DNA from: Flavobacterium sp. Root420
Lineage (GTDB): Bacteria > Bacteroidota > Bacteroidia > Flavobacteriales > Flavobacteriaceae
Reading direction: 5' to 3'
NCBI RefSeq assembly: GCF_001427905.1
Contig: NZ_LMEF01000012.1
Location: 171,248-235,247 of the forward strand
DNA length: 64,000 nucleotides
In this document: positions 26,494 to 35,804 of the stretch, one piece after another
Layout: every line of letters begins with the position of its first letter
Position numbering within the stretch: position 1 is the stretch's first letter
Made by a program: the position numbers and the translations under genes
The notes under the pieces: generated by a model
Databases searched by the model: none
The model's input: only the letters and a program-made list of their open reading frames with translations
Told to the model about the DNA's origin: nothing

Positions 26494-29400
26494 ATGAAAT
26501 TAGCCGAAATATCCATAAAACGTCCGTCGTTAGTAATTGTATTGTTTACAATTCTGACACTTGGTGGATTGTTCAGTTACAGCCAGTTAGGTTATGAGCT
26601 GATCCCTAAATTTGAGCAAAACGTTATTACAATTTCTACCATTTATCCCGGAGCTTCTCCAAGTGAGGTAGAAAATACAGTAACCAAGAAAATTGAGGAT
26701 GCGATTGCGTCTTTAGAGAATGTCAAGAAAATTGACTCGAAATCATACGAGAGTTTGTCTATTGTTTCGATTACATTGACATCAAATGCAAAAGTCGATT
26801 TCTCATTAAATGATGCGCAACGAAAAATCAATGCGATCATTAGTGATTTACCAGATGATGCTGAAACGCCTTCGTTAACCAAATTCTCGCTGAGTGATTT
26901 ACCAATTATGACATTGGGTGCCAACGGAAAAATGGACGAAGCAGAGTTTTATGACTTAATTGATAAAAAAATTGCCCCTATTTTGTCTCGTGTGCAAGGT
27001 GTTGCTCAGGTAAACATTATTGGTGGTGAGGAACGTGAGATTCAGGTAAATCTTGATGCATTAAAAATGCAGGGTTACGGATTATCTATTCCACAGGTTC
27101 AGCAAAATATTTTGAGTTCAAATTTAGATTTCCCAACAGGAAACATCCAAACGAGAAATCAAAAGATATTAATTCGTTTAGCGGGTAAATATAAAAATGT
27201 TGAAGAATTAAGAAACCTGGTTGTTTCTTCTCAAAACGGAATTCAGATTCGTTTAAGTGATATTGCTGATGTTCAGGATACTCAAAAAGTAGCTGAGAAA
27301 ATATCTCGTGTAGATCAAAAAAGTGCAATTGTTTTACAAATCGTTAAACAATCAGATGCAAATGCGGTTGCGGTAAGTGAGCAATTATTGAAAACAATTG
27401 CCACTCTTGAAAAAGATTATGAAAAGAATCATTTAAAGCTAGAAGTAGCAAAAGACAGTACAATCTTTACTCTTGAAGCAGCAGATTCTGTTGTTCACGA
27501 TTTATTGATTGCGGTAATTCTGGTAGCATTTGTAATGTTGTTCTTCCTGCACAGTATTAGAAACTCGTTGATCGTAATGGTTTCTATTCCGGCATCTTTG
27601 ATCGCGACATTTATTGGTATTTATTTAATGGGATATACTTTGAACTTAATGAGTTTATTAGGACTATCTCTGGTGGTTGGTATTCTGGTCGATGACGCGA
27701 TTGTGGTCCTCGAGAATATTTATCGACATATGGAAATGGGTAAAAGCCGAATCCGTGCATCATACGATGGAACTGCAGAAATTGGTGGAACCGTAACTTC
27801 GATTACCTTAGTAATTGTGGTGGTATTCTTGCCTATCGCGATGAGTTCTGGTTTGGTTTCTAATATTATTACACAATTCTGTGTTACGGTAATTATATCA
27901 ACTTTACTATCACTTTTAGCTTCATTTACTATTATTCCTTGGTTATCATCTCGTTTTGGTAAATTAGAGCATATTGAAGGAAAGAATTTGTTTGGAAGAA
28001 TTATTCTTGGTTTCGAAAGTTATTTGACACGTTTCACTAACTGGGTTTCTGAATTATTGACTTGGTGTTTAGATCATTATATTAAAACTATTTTAGTTGT
28101 TTTGGTATTGTTCTTTGGATCAACAATAGGATTAATGGGCGGAGGTTTCATCGGTGGAGAATTTTTCGCATCTTCTGATAGTGGAGAGTTCTTAGTTCAA
28201 ATCGAAATGCCAAAAGATGCTTCGTTAGAACAAACGAACTTCATGACTCAAAAAGCAGAAGCTTATTTGAAAGCTCAGGAATATGTTCACAGTCAAATTA
28301 CAACAGTAGGACAAACTTCTGAAGGTTTTGGAGCATCACAAGCTACAGCTTATAAAGCGGAGATTGACGTAAAAATGATCGAACAAAAAGATCGTACGGA
28401 TGATGCAAATGTTTACGCAGCGAAAATCAAACGTAAACTTGAAAAAGTATTAGTTGGAGCAAAAGTAAAAACGGTTCCGGTTGGTATCCTGGGTACTGCT
28501 GAAGATGCAACTTTAGGATTAATTGTAACTGGTCCTTCGACAGAAGCGGCTATGGCATTTGCTAAATTAGCAGAAGCAGAATTACGTACTATTCCTGGAA
28601 CAACAGAGATCAAATTAACAGTTGAAGATGGTAACCCTGAAATTAACGTAAAAGTGGATCGTGATAAAATGGCTGCTTTAGGATTAACACTTCAAACAGT
28701 TGGTTTAACGATGCAAACCGCTTTTAGTGGAAATACAGATGGTAAATACAGAGCCGGAGAGTATGAATATGATATCAACATCAGATACAATGCATTCGAC
28801 AGAAAAAGTATTACGGATGTTAGTAATTTGATTTTCATCAACGCAGCTGGTCAACAAATTAAATTATCTCAATTTGCAACCATTACAGAAGGTTCAGGAC
28901 CTAGCCAGTTAGAGCGTAGAGATAAATCAGCTTCTGTTACTGTAAAAGGACAAAACGTTGGGGTTCCTTCAGGAACAATTGTAACACAATGGCAAGCTAA
29001 GTTAGACAAACTTCAAAAACCAGCAGGTGTAAACTATATCTGGGGAGGTGACCAGGAGAATCAATCTGAAGGTTTTGGTACTTTAGGAATTGCTTTATTA
29101 GCCGCTATTATTTTGGTTTATCTGGTTATGGTGAGTTTATATGACAGTTTCGTTCACCCGTTTGTGGTATTGTTTGCAATTCCGCTTTCATTCATTGGTG
29201 CGATGTTGGCATTGGCTTTAACAAATAACTCATTAAACATCTTTACCATTTTAGGTATCATCATGTTGATTGGTCTGGTGTGTAAGAATGCGATCATGCT
29301 TGTCGATTATACCAACCAAAGAAGAGCAGCTGGAGAATCAATCAGAACGGCATTAATTCAGGCGAATCACGCTCGTTTGCGTCCGATTTTGATGACTACA

Positions 29401-29670
29401 ATTGCGATGGTATTTGGTATGTTCCCAATTGCATTAGCATCTGGAGCAGGAGCAGAATGGAAAAACGGTTTGGCATGGGTAATTATCGGAGGATTAATTT
29501 CTTCTTTATTCCTAACCCTGATTGTGGTTCCGGTTATTTATAACATCATGGAGAAAATCATTGCTAAAGTTAGCAAAGGAGATAAAATCGATTACGAAGC
29601 TGAAATGGTTGCAGATTATACGCCAACCGAATTAAGTGAAGACGGTTTTAATCCTAAACATACCCATTAA
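26494..29670 (+). CDS. RND efflux permease (HAE1-type)
   Basis: A 1058-residue proton-driven pump of the AcrB class. The N-terminal helix is followed by the first porter domain (TIYPGASPSEVENTVTKKIE). Helices 2-6 lie around residues 330-500, with the relay region SLVVGILVDDAIVVLENIYR (Asp-Asp in helix 4). The second porter domain is at about 560-860 and the last helix bundle at about 870-1035 (IIMLIGLVCKNAIMLVDYTN). Full length, no frameshift. The substrate is unknown and could be a hydrophobic toxin or an endogenous lipid, given co-regulation with the YceI protein. Confidence 0.93.
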   Translation: MKLAEISIKRPSLVIVLFTILTLGGLFSYSQLGYELIPKFEQNVITISTIYPGASPSEVENTVTKKIEDAIASLENVKKIDSKSYESLSIVSITLTSNAKVDFSLNDAQRKINAIISDLPDDAETPSLTKFSLSDLPIMTLGANGKMDEAEFYDLIDKKIAPILSRVQGVAQVNIIGGEEREIQVNLDALKMQGYGLSIPQVQQNILSSNLDFPTGNIQTRNQKILIRLAGKYKNVEELRNLVVSSQNGIQIRLSDIADVQDTQKVAEKISRVDQKSAIVLQIVKQSDANAVAVSEQLLKTIATLEKDYEKNHLKLEVAKDSTIFTLEAADSVVHDLLIAVILVAFVMLFFLHSIRNSLIVMVSIPASLIATFIGIYLMGYTLNLMSLLGLSLVVGILVDDAIVVLENIYRHMEMGKSRIRASYDGTAEIGGTVTSITLVIVVVFLPIAMSSGLVSNIITQFCVTVIISTLLSLLASFTIIPWLSSRFGKLEHIEGKNLFGRIILGFESYLTRFTNWVSELLTWCLDHYIKTILVVLVLFFGSTIGLMGGGFIGGEFFASSDSGEFLVQIEMPKDASLEQTNFMTQKAEAYLKAQEYVHSQITTVGQTSEGFGASQATAYKAEIDVKMIEQKDRTDDANVYAAKIKRKLEKVLVGAKVKTVPVGILGTAEDATLGLIVTGPSTEAAMAFAKLAEAELRTIPGTTEIKLTVEDGNPEINVKVDRDKMAALGLTLQTVGLTMQTAFSGNTDGKYRAGEYEYDINIRYNAFDRKSITDVSNLIFINAAGQQIKLSQFATITEGSGPSQLERRDKSASVTVKGQNVGVPSGTIVTQWQAKLDKLQKPAGVNYIWGGDQENQSEGFGTLGIALLAAIILVYLVMVSLYDSFVHPFVVLFAIPLSFIGAMLALALTNNSLNIFTILGIIMLIGLVCKNAIMLVDYTNQRRAAGESIRTALIQANHARLRPILMTTIAMVFGMFPIALASGAGAEWKNGLAWVIIGGLISSLFLTLIVVPVIYNIMEKIIAKVSKGDKIDYEAEMVADYTPTELSEDGFNPKHTH

Positions 29671-29692
29671 TTGTTGATTTAATTTTAGATTG

Positions 29693-29730
29693 AAAAAATC
29701 CCAAATTCCGAAAGGAGTTTGGGATTTTTT
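29693..29730. terminator. Terminator after the efflux operon
   Basis: A 13-base stem with core ATCCCAAA / TTTGGGAT and A/T tracts on both sides. It is nearly identical to the one at 29992-30032. Confidence 0.85.
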
Positions 29731-29800
29731 ATTGTTTCCAAACGAAGCATCAGCTTGGAATTTGGACTCGAGCGCTAGCGAACAGGCGAAGCAATTTCTT

Positions 29801-29980
29801 TTATTGGAATTTAACTCCCCTTATTTCTTCGCATTTGACTGTTTTTGTTTTGCATTCTGATTTCAATTTTAACAAATAAAGCCCTGAAAAAACATTTGAC
29901 AAATCAATTTTAGAGTAATCAACTTTTCTGAATAAGAATAGTTGTTCTTTATTTTCAATTTCCGTTCTTGTTTGACATAC
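29801..29980 (-). pseudogene. Decayed type IX secretion sorting-domain fragment
   Basis: The reverse strand is open for 59 codons with no start and ends in TAA. It contains YSKIDLSNVFSGLYLLKLKS followed by ECKTKTVKCEE. This mirrors the end of the adhesin gene just downstream on the same strand (HSEIDLSNVSSGVYLLKVKS, then EGKTKTVKIVKK). It is a degenerate copy of a type A C-terminal sorting domain, with GKTKTVKIVKK changed at several positions. It and its terminator look duplicated from the end of the adhesin gene, or are the last piece of a lost paralogue. Confidence 0.8.
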
Positions 29981-29991
29981 AATTTAGATTG

Positions 29992-30032
29992 AAAAAATCC
30001 CAAATTTCCAATTAAGGAGTTTGGGATTTTTT
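29992..30032. terminator. Terminator of the SprB-like adhesin gene
   Basis: Stem with core ATCCCAAA / TTTGGGAT and A/T tracts, near the adhesin stop on the minus strand. Sister copy of 29693-29730. Confidence 0.8.
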
Positions 30033-30083
30033 CATTTTTATGAGTTCTTAATTTGGAATTTAAATATTGGAATTTAACCTCTA

Positions 30084-33000
30084 TTATTTCTTCACAATTT
30101 TGACTGTTTTCGTTTTGCCTTCTGATTTTACTTTTAACAAATAAACCCCAGAAGAGACATTTGATAAATCAATTTCAGAATGCTCACTATTTATTGTTTT
30201 AGATAAAATAGATTGTCCAAAAGCAGAGACTATTTCAATCTCATCAATTATAGTATTATTGCTTATCGTTAAATTATGCAATACTGGATTTGGATAATAT
30301 TTGAAATTGGGAAGAACAAAATCAGGTGTTGAAAGGGATCCATTCAATTTTACGGTTACTGCAAGACGTTCTTTGCTTTCAATTCCGTTTATGGTTTGAG
30401 AGGCATAATAAGTTGTTCCGTCGACCAAAACTGTTGATAAAGGTAGCGGAGCTTCTTTTGTTTTACTTGTGCTTCCATCCGTGATATTTAAACTCATATA
30501 CCATCTGATATTTTGTCCATTAACAACTATGTCTGCTAAAGTTAGTCCGGGTTTTAATTCGATTACGAACTTGTTTAAACCATTTATTACGGGCGAAGGA
30601 GGGTCAACCAAAACATTTATTGTCGATTTGCATCCATTTAAATCAGATGTAACCACAGTATAAGGGCCGGGAGCTAATTGCGAGAAAACATTGTTTGATG
30701 AAAATTTATCCAAGTCGGGAGATATAGCAAATTTGTAGCTGCCAGCTCCACCAAATGCCTCAATAGTAATCGTTTGGTTCTGAACGGTTATCCCGGAAAT
30801 TAATGGTGAAATAGGTTCTGTAATAACAACTTGATGTGTTGCCATGCATCCATTAGCATCTTTAACTGTTATATTGTGGACACCAGCATTCAAATTAGAA
30901 GAAGTTATACTATTTCCAACAACACTCATAAAAGCTCCATTGTTTAGAGAATAAGTATAAGGGGCTTGACCAACAGATACATTAGCCGTTATCGAACCAT
31001 TAGTTTCGCCTTTACAACTAATGTTGGTAGCTGTTGCAGTAATTACAGGAAGATTTGCCTGCTTAATTGACGCAGTGAGAGAAATTATAGTGTTTTTATA
31101 ATCACGAACTTTTATAGCGTAATTTCCTGGTAAATAGGTTGAATATACATTTGAATTTCTATAAGTTACACCATTGTCAAATGAATAATAATAAGGCTGA
31201 AAGCCTCCTGTAGCATTTACGGTTATAGTTCCGGCATTAACACAGTTTGTAGCAAGAACGTCAACAGTGGCAGAAAGTGGAGGTGTCGGAATAACGTTAA
31301 GGCCTGATATAATGTAGCCACATCCGTTTGCATCTGTAATTTGTGCACCGTAAAGCCCCAGAGGAAGTCTGGCGAATACTCCATTGTCTTGTGGACCTGC
31401 AACTACAACTCCACCTTTATCCTGTAGAAAATATTGATAAGGAGCAGTTCCACCTTTTGCATTTACGACTATGGACTGATCATTAACAGGGAAAGCAGTT
31501 GCTGATAACGCTTCAACGGGTTCGGTTAAAGCAATAGTTGTTGTAGAAAGACAGCTATTGGCATCTCTAAGGGTGATAATATATGTACCACTACGTAAAT
31601 TTGTAAAGGTATTTGTGGCGTTAAAAGCATTCCCATTTATAGAATAACTGTAAGGGACTTGTCCTCCAATGGCGATAGCTGTTATGATTCCTGTATTATC
31701 ACCTTTACAAAGTACATTTGAAGTAACAGCTGCTGTAACAGAAGGTGCACTTATCTGAGTTATTGCTGCAACAATTGGGCGTAGGTTATTGGCTGAATCT
31801 CGAACCGTTATGGTATAAGTACCCGGTGCCACATTAAAAATGTTTGAAGAAACATAATTAACGCCATCTAATGAATATTGATAAGGAGCTATGCCTCCCG
31901 AAGCCGTAATATTTATTGTTCCAACAGGATTAACGCATGTTGCTGATGTTGTGATAAAAGAAACTAGAAGAGCATTAGGATTACTTGCTATTTCAATATT
32001 TGTTTTTGAGTTTATACATCCGTTTGCATCTTTTACCTGAATAGTATATAATCCGGCCTTTAGACCTGTAAAAACATTAGACGTTTGAAAAGGACTAATT
32101 GGTAATCCAGAATTGTCTGTAATAGAATAGACATATGGAGCAACTCCGCCTGTAGTGGTAACTGTTATTTCCCCATCATTATTACTTGCGGTTGTATTTG
32201 TAGTAGTAGCAGATATAAAGATAGCTTCAGGTTGTGTTATTCTTATATCTGATGTAGTAAGACAGCCGGCAGCATCTTTTACATTTAATGTATAATCTCC
32301 AGCAGTTAAAGAACTAAAAATAGTACTTGAACTGTAAGCGCCATTATCTATCGAATACAAATAAGGAGCTATTCCTCCTGTTGCAATTATTTCTGCAGAT
32401 CCATCATTAGAGCCAATGCAGCTTACATTTCTATAACTAACAGAAGTTGTTAAAGGAGAATAAGGCGGAATTATAAAAGTATTTGTCTTTGTATTATTAT
32501 TGGCATCTTTCACAGTGGCATTATACGTTCCTGCGATAAGATTTGTAAAAGCGTTAGTGGCTTGGTAAGTTGTCCCCCCATCTATAGAATAGGAGTAAGG
32601 TGACAGACCTCCAGCAGCAGTAATTGTAATTGCGGCATTGCTTTCACAATCTATTGTTTTTGTAATAGCTATTTGAGATGTTATAACAGCAGGGCCGGTC
32701 ATATCAAAGCCTATTCCAAAACCAAAACACCCTAAGGAATCATATACTGATATATAGTTAAAGTCTCCACCAAGGTTAGGAAAAACATTATTAGTTTGTA
32801 ATTCACCATCATTTAGAGAGTAAAGGTACGAACCGCTTCCTCCTATAACATTTATTATACTTGCAGTTTTACCTTCCAGAACACCTTTGCCAATCATTCT
32901 GGCTGGCTCTTGTATTACATAAGGTAAAATGAAGATACAGCCGTAAGCATCTTTTACTTTGATCGTATAAGTTCCAGCTTTAACATCAGTGAATTCATTG

Positions 33001-35261
33001 TTGTTGGTATAAATGTCATCTTTTAGTGAATACTGATATGGAGCTTGCCCACCGGCAGCATTAACTATTACTGGAACGAAACTTCCTCTGCATACTATTG
33101 GTGTATGTGAAGCAGTTGCAGTTAATGTAACAAGCGGATCTATAACTATTATATTTACGTCTGAAACGGCTGGAGAAGTATCTTGTACATTTACAGTATA
33201 TGTTCCGGCAGCTAAATTATCAAAAACATTACTCTCTTGATAGGTTATACCTCCATCTATTGAATATAAATAGGGAGCTTTTCCTCCATAAGCAGTAACA
33301 GTTATTTGTGCATTGCTATTACAATTTATTTGTTTAGTAATAGCAGCTGTCGAAATTAAAGTATTTTCATTTGCAATTACAGCCGAAAAACTCCCGTGCT
33401 CACAATTATTTGAATCCTTTAATCTTATAGTATGAATTCCGGGTTTTACATTTGTAAAGACATTGTTGGTTTGAAAAGTACCGTTGTCGATTGCATATTG
33501 ATAGGAGCCAGTTCCTCCCTTTACATCAATAACCGATATAGTTTGACCTTCAATAAGAATATCACCAGATACAATTTCTGGCTCCGAAATTACATGAGGT
33601 AACGCTGTTATACAGCCATTAGCATCTTGTGCTTTAATAAGGTAATTTCCAGCTTTAAGTTTTGTAAAAACAGTACTACTTGTATAAGCGCCGTCATTTA
33701 TTGAATATTGAAAAGGAGCATCTCCATTTGCGGTTATTGTTAATGATGAGGTTTCACCCGCACATAGTATTGATGTATTTGCAGCTGTTATAGTTGATTT
33801 CTGAGCAGGAATTATTGTTTTTGTTATGGAAGGAGATAAACATCCTTTACTGTCTTTTACAATTATAACATAAGTACCAGGATTAGGAGTGCCAAAAATA
33901 CTAGAAGAGATAAAAGTCACTCCGCCATCAAATGAGTAAATATAAGGCGCTTTTCCTCCTGTTGGCATAGCGGTTATTGTTCCTATACTGCAATTTGTTG
34001 GGTTTGTAACAAGAGCAGTTGCAGTTAAAACAACAAGCGGATTTATAGTTATTGCAGTTGGATTTGAAATCGTATTTACCGCGTCTTTCGCAGTTATAGA
34101 ATACGTTCCAGGAATTAAATTACTAAAATTATTATTGACTTGAAAAGGTCCGCCATTTAAGGAATAAGTATAAGGAGATTGTCCGCCAGCAGCAGCTACA
34201 GCTATTGATGCATTACTATTTGCGGTACAATCCATTTCCTTGGTAATAACAGCTGTTGTAGTTAAAGCAGGTAAAATAGTTGCCTGAACAGTTGCAATAC
34301 AACCGTTAGAATCTTTTACCATAAAAATATGGTTTCCAGGTGTTAAGTTTTGAAAAATTGGACTTGACTGATAATTAACTCCATCAAGGGAATACTGATA
34401 AGTTCCTGTTCCTCCTGACACATTAATAATTGCCGTTTGATTTTCAATAAAGGCTGTAGCAGTTAAAATTTGTGGTTCCAGTATCTGAACAGTATAAGGC
34501 ATTGTTTGACAACCTATAGAATCTTTTAAGATTATAGTGTGTGGACCCGTTAATAAATTAGTAAAATTGCCCATTGGGCTACCATTAGTCACGGTAAAAG
34601 GCCCGCCATCTAAACTATAAGCGTAGGGCGTTTTACCACCTGATGGAATAACTTGTATTCTTCCATCCTTCGAACCAAAACAAGTGTAATCTGTTTTTAA
34701 GGCTGTCGCAGTAAGTGGCTGTATAGGATCCACAACTTTTGTAGAAGTTACTATACAGCCATAATTATCCTTAACGTATAAAGTGTAAGATCCTGGACTT
34801 ACATTATCAAATGTACTCTCTGATTGGTAGTTAACTCCGTCTAGAGAATATTGATAAGGTAACCTACCTCCGGCAGCACCAATAGTCAATCTTGAATTTC
34901 CACAGACTGGGTTTGTAATATTGCCGTAAGCAACATTTAAAGGATAATTCAAGATCACAAGAAAAGAATTCATATAACTGGCCCCACCGCTAGTATTTAT
35001 TCTAACATGAATTTGTAGTGAACTTTCATTGAAAACAAAATGTTTCGGATCTTCAAGTGCATACTCATCATTTGCCGCATAAGTATTTTTTGTGTAATAT
35101 TTAATAGTAATCGTTTGATTAGGGGCTATATCTTTAGTCAATTCAGCATATCGACTAGTTAAATCAAAAGTATTATCACCAGCACAGTGTATGATACTGC
35201 TAATCTGAGCATAAAATAAAGAAGGCAACAAGAAAAGAAAACAAAGTAAAGTTTTTTTCAT
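30084..35261 (-). CDS. Large SprB-repeat adhesin with type IX secretion sorting domain
   Basis: A 1725-residue cell-surface protein. Signal peptide about 1-19 (FLFLLPSLFYAQ). From about residue 100 to 1600 it is a long string of SprB-type repeat modules of roughly 40 residues, with the recurring pattern GGxxPYxYSLDGGxFxxxNxF, then GxYTITVKDANGC. Alternate modules begin with a Cys (SCKGETNGSI, DCTANSNASI). The end (about 1650-1725) is a type A sorting domain (KYYPNPVLHNLTISNN, ending KTKTVKIVKK), which directs export by the type IX system. SprB in gliding flavobacteria is a mobile adhesin; this smaller protein may be an adhesin or matrix component. It ends the minus-strand series with the CHAT and protease genes. 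Confidence 0.92.
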   Translation of the reverse strand: MKKTLLCFLFLLPSLFYAQISSIIHCAGDNTFDLTSRYAELTKDIAPNQTITIKYYTKNTYAANDEYALEDPKHFVFNESSLQIHVRINTSGGASYMNSFLVILNYPLNVAYGNITNPVCGNSRLTIGAAGGRLPYQYSLDGVNYQSESTFDNVSPGSYTLYVKDNYGCIVTSTKVVDPIQPLTATALKTDYTCFGSKDGRIQVIPSGGKTPYAYSLDGGPFTVTNGSPMGNFTNLLTGPHTIILKDSIGCQTMPYTVQILEPQILTATAFIENQTAIINVSGGTGTYQYSLDGVNYQSSPIFQNLTPGNHIFMVKDSNGCIATVQATILPALTTTAVITKEMDCTANSNASIAVAAAGGQSPYTYSLNGGPFQVNNNFSNLIPGTYSITAKDAVNTISNPTAITINPLVVLTATALVTNPTNCSIGTITAMPTGGKAPYIYSFDGGVTFISSSIFGTPNPGTYVIIVKDSKGCLSPSITKTIIPAQKSTITAANTSILCAGETSSLTITANGDAPFQYSINDGAYTSSTVFTKLKAGNYLIKAQDANGCITALPHVISEPEIVSGDILIEGQTISVIDVKGGTGSYQYAIDNGTFQTNNVFTNVKPGIHTIRLKDSNNCEHGSFSAVIANENTLISTAAITKQINCNSNAQITVTAYGGKAPYLYSIDGGITYQESNVFDNLAAGTYTVNVQDTSPAVSDVNIIVIDPLVTLTATASHTPIVCRGSFVPVIVNAAGGQAPYQYSLKDDIYTNNNEFTDVKAGTYTIKVKDAYGCIFILPYVIQEPARMIGKGVLEGKTASIINVIGGSGSYLYSLNDGELQTNNVFPNLGGDFNYISVYDSLGCFGFGIGFDMTGPAVITSQIAITKTIDCESNAAITITAAGGLSPYSYSIDGGTTYQATNAFTNLIAGTYNATVKDANNNTKTNTFIIPPYSPLTTSVSYRNVSCIGSNDGSAEIIATGGIAPYLYSIDNGAYSSSTIFSSLTAGDYTLNVKDAAGCLTTSDIRITQPEAIFISATTTNTTASNNDGEITVTTTGGVAPYVYSITDNSGLPISPFQTSNVFTGLKAGLYTIQVKDANGCINSKTNIEIASNPNALLVSFITTSATCVNPVGTINITASGGIAPYQYSLDGVNYVSSNIFNVAPGTYTITVRDSANNLRPIVAAITQISAPSVTAAVTSNVLCKGDNTGIITAIAIGGQVPYSYSINGNAFNATNTFTNLRSGTYIITLRDANSCLSTTTIALTEPVEALSATAFPVNDQSIVVNAKGGTAPYQYFLQDKGGVVVAGPQDNGVFARLPLGLYGAQITDANGCGYIISGLNVIPTPPLSATVDVLATNCVNAGTITVNATGGFQPYYYSFDNGVTYRNSNVYSTYLPGNYAIKVRDYKNTIISLTASIKQANLPVITATATNISCKGETNGSITANVSVGQAPYTYSLNNGAFMSVVGNSITSSNLNAGVHNITVKDANGCMATHQVVITEPISPLISGITVQNQTITIEAFGGAGSYKFAISPDLDKFSSNNVFSQLAPGPYTVVTSDLNGCKSTINVLVDPPSPVINGLNKFVIELKPGLTLADIVVNGQNIRWYMSLNITDGSTSKTKEAPLPLSTVLVDGTTYYASQTINGIESKERLAVTVKLNGSLSTPDFVLPNFKYYPNPVLHNLTISNNTIIDEIEIVSAFGQSILSKTINSEHSEIDLSNVSSGVYLLKVKSEGKTKTVKIVKK

Positions 35262-35289
35262 AGTATTAGATTTGTTAAAATGGACTTAA

Positions 35290-35297
35290 CAAATATA
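35290..35297 (-). promoter_or_regulatory. Probable -7 promoter element of the adhesin gene
   Basis: On the minus strand TATATTTG matches TAnnTTTG, 28 bases before the ATG. No -33 TTG at the usual distance. This suggests the adhesin also has its own promoter. Confidence 0.5.
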
Positions 35298-35366
35298 ATA
35301 CAATAAATATTGTTAAAATTGAGGTTTCCCGTAAATACATAAAAATTTGAACCTAAAGTGAAACCT

Positions 35367-35804
35367 TCATTTCAAATACAAATAATGATTATAATAATCT
35401 ATAATAGCCTTACCTTCCAACAGAACATCCGCACCTATAATACCGTGAACTGCTTTTGCTTTATAAGCTTCCAAAGCTTCATTGACATGCGAAAGATCAA
35501 AAATAACAATACTAAAATCCTGATTTTTCCAGCTTCCCAATTGTAGTAAATTGTTGCCCGAAATTTCAGTTTTCATTCCAGTTCCGCCGGCACCTGATGC
35601 TTTGGTTTTAGATTTTTTTGAAGAGATTTCAAAACGTTCCATACTTTCAAAACCAATACACGTGTTGGACGCTCCGGTATCTAAAATAAAATTCCCCAAA
35701 ACACCATTGATTTTGGCTTTTATTAAAAGATGCTGGGTTTTGGTGACTTTGAATTTTATTTTTTTGTATTCCTCTTTTTTGAGAACCTTGTGAAGATTTT
35801 CCAT
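35367..35804 (-). CDS. Retropepsin-like aspartic protease (clan AA)
   Basis: A 145-residue single-domain protease. The active-site motif is FILDTGASNTCIG with Asp42. The second half has the hydrophobic-hydrophobic-Gly motif HGIIGADVLL before the last strands. As in retroviral proteases, two copies should pair to form the active site. There is no signal peptide, so it is probably cytoplasmic unless carried by a partner. Its start lies inside the last codons of the CHAT gene (49-base overlap in another frame), which indicates coupled translation. It is probably a partner or effector of the CHAT protein. The substrate is unknown. Confidence 0.85.
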   Translation of the reverse strand: MENLHKVLKKEEYKKIKFKVTKTQHLLIKAKINGVLGNFILDTGASNTCIGFESMERFEISSKKSKTKASGAGGTGMKTEISGNNLLQLGSWKNQDFSIVIFDLSHVNEALEAYKAKAVHGIIGADVLLEGKAIIDYYNHYLYLK

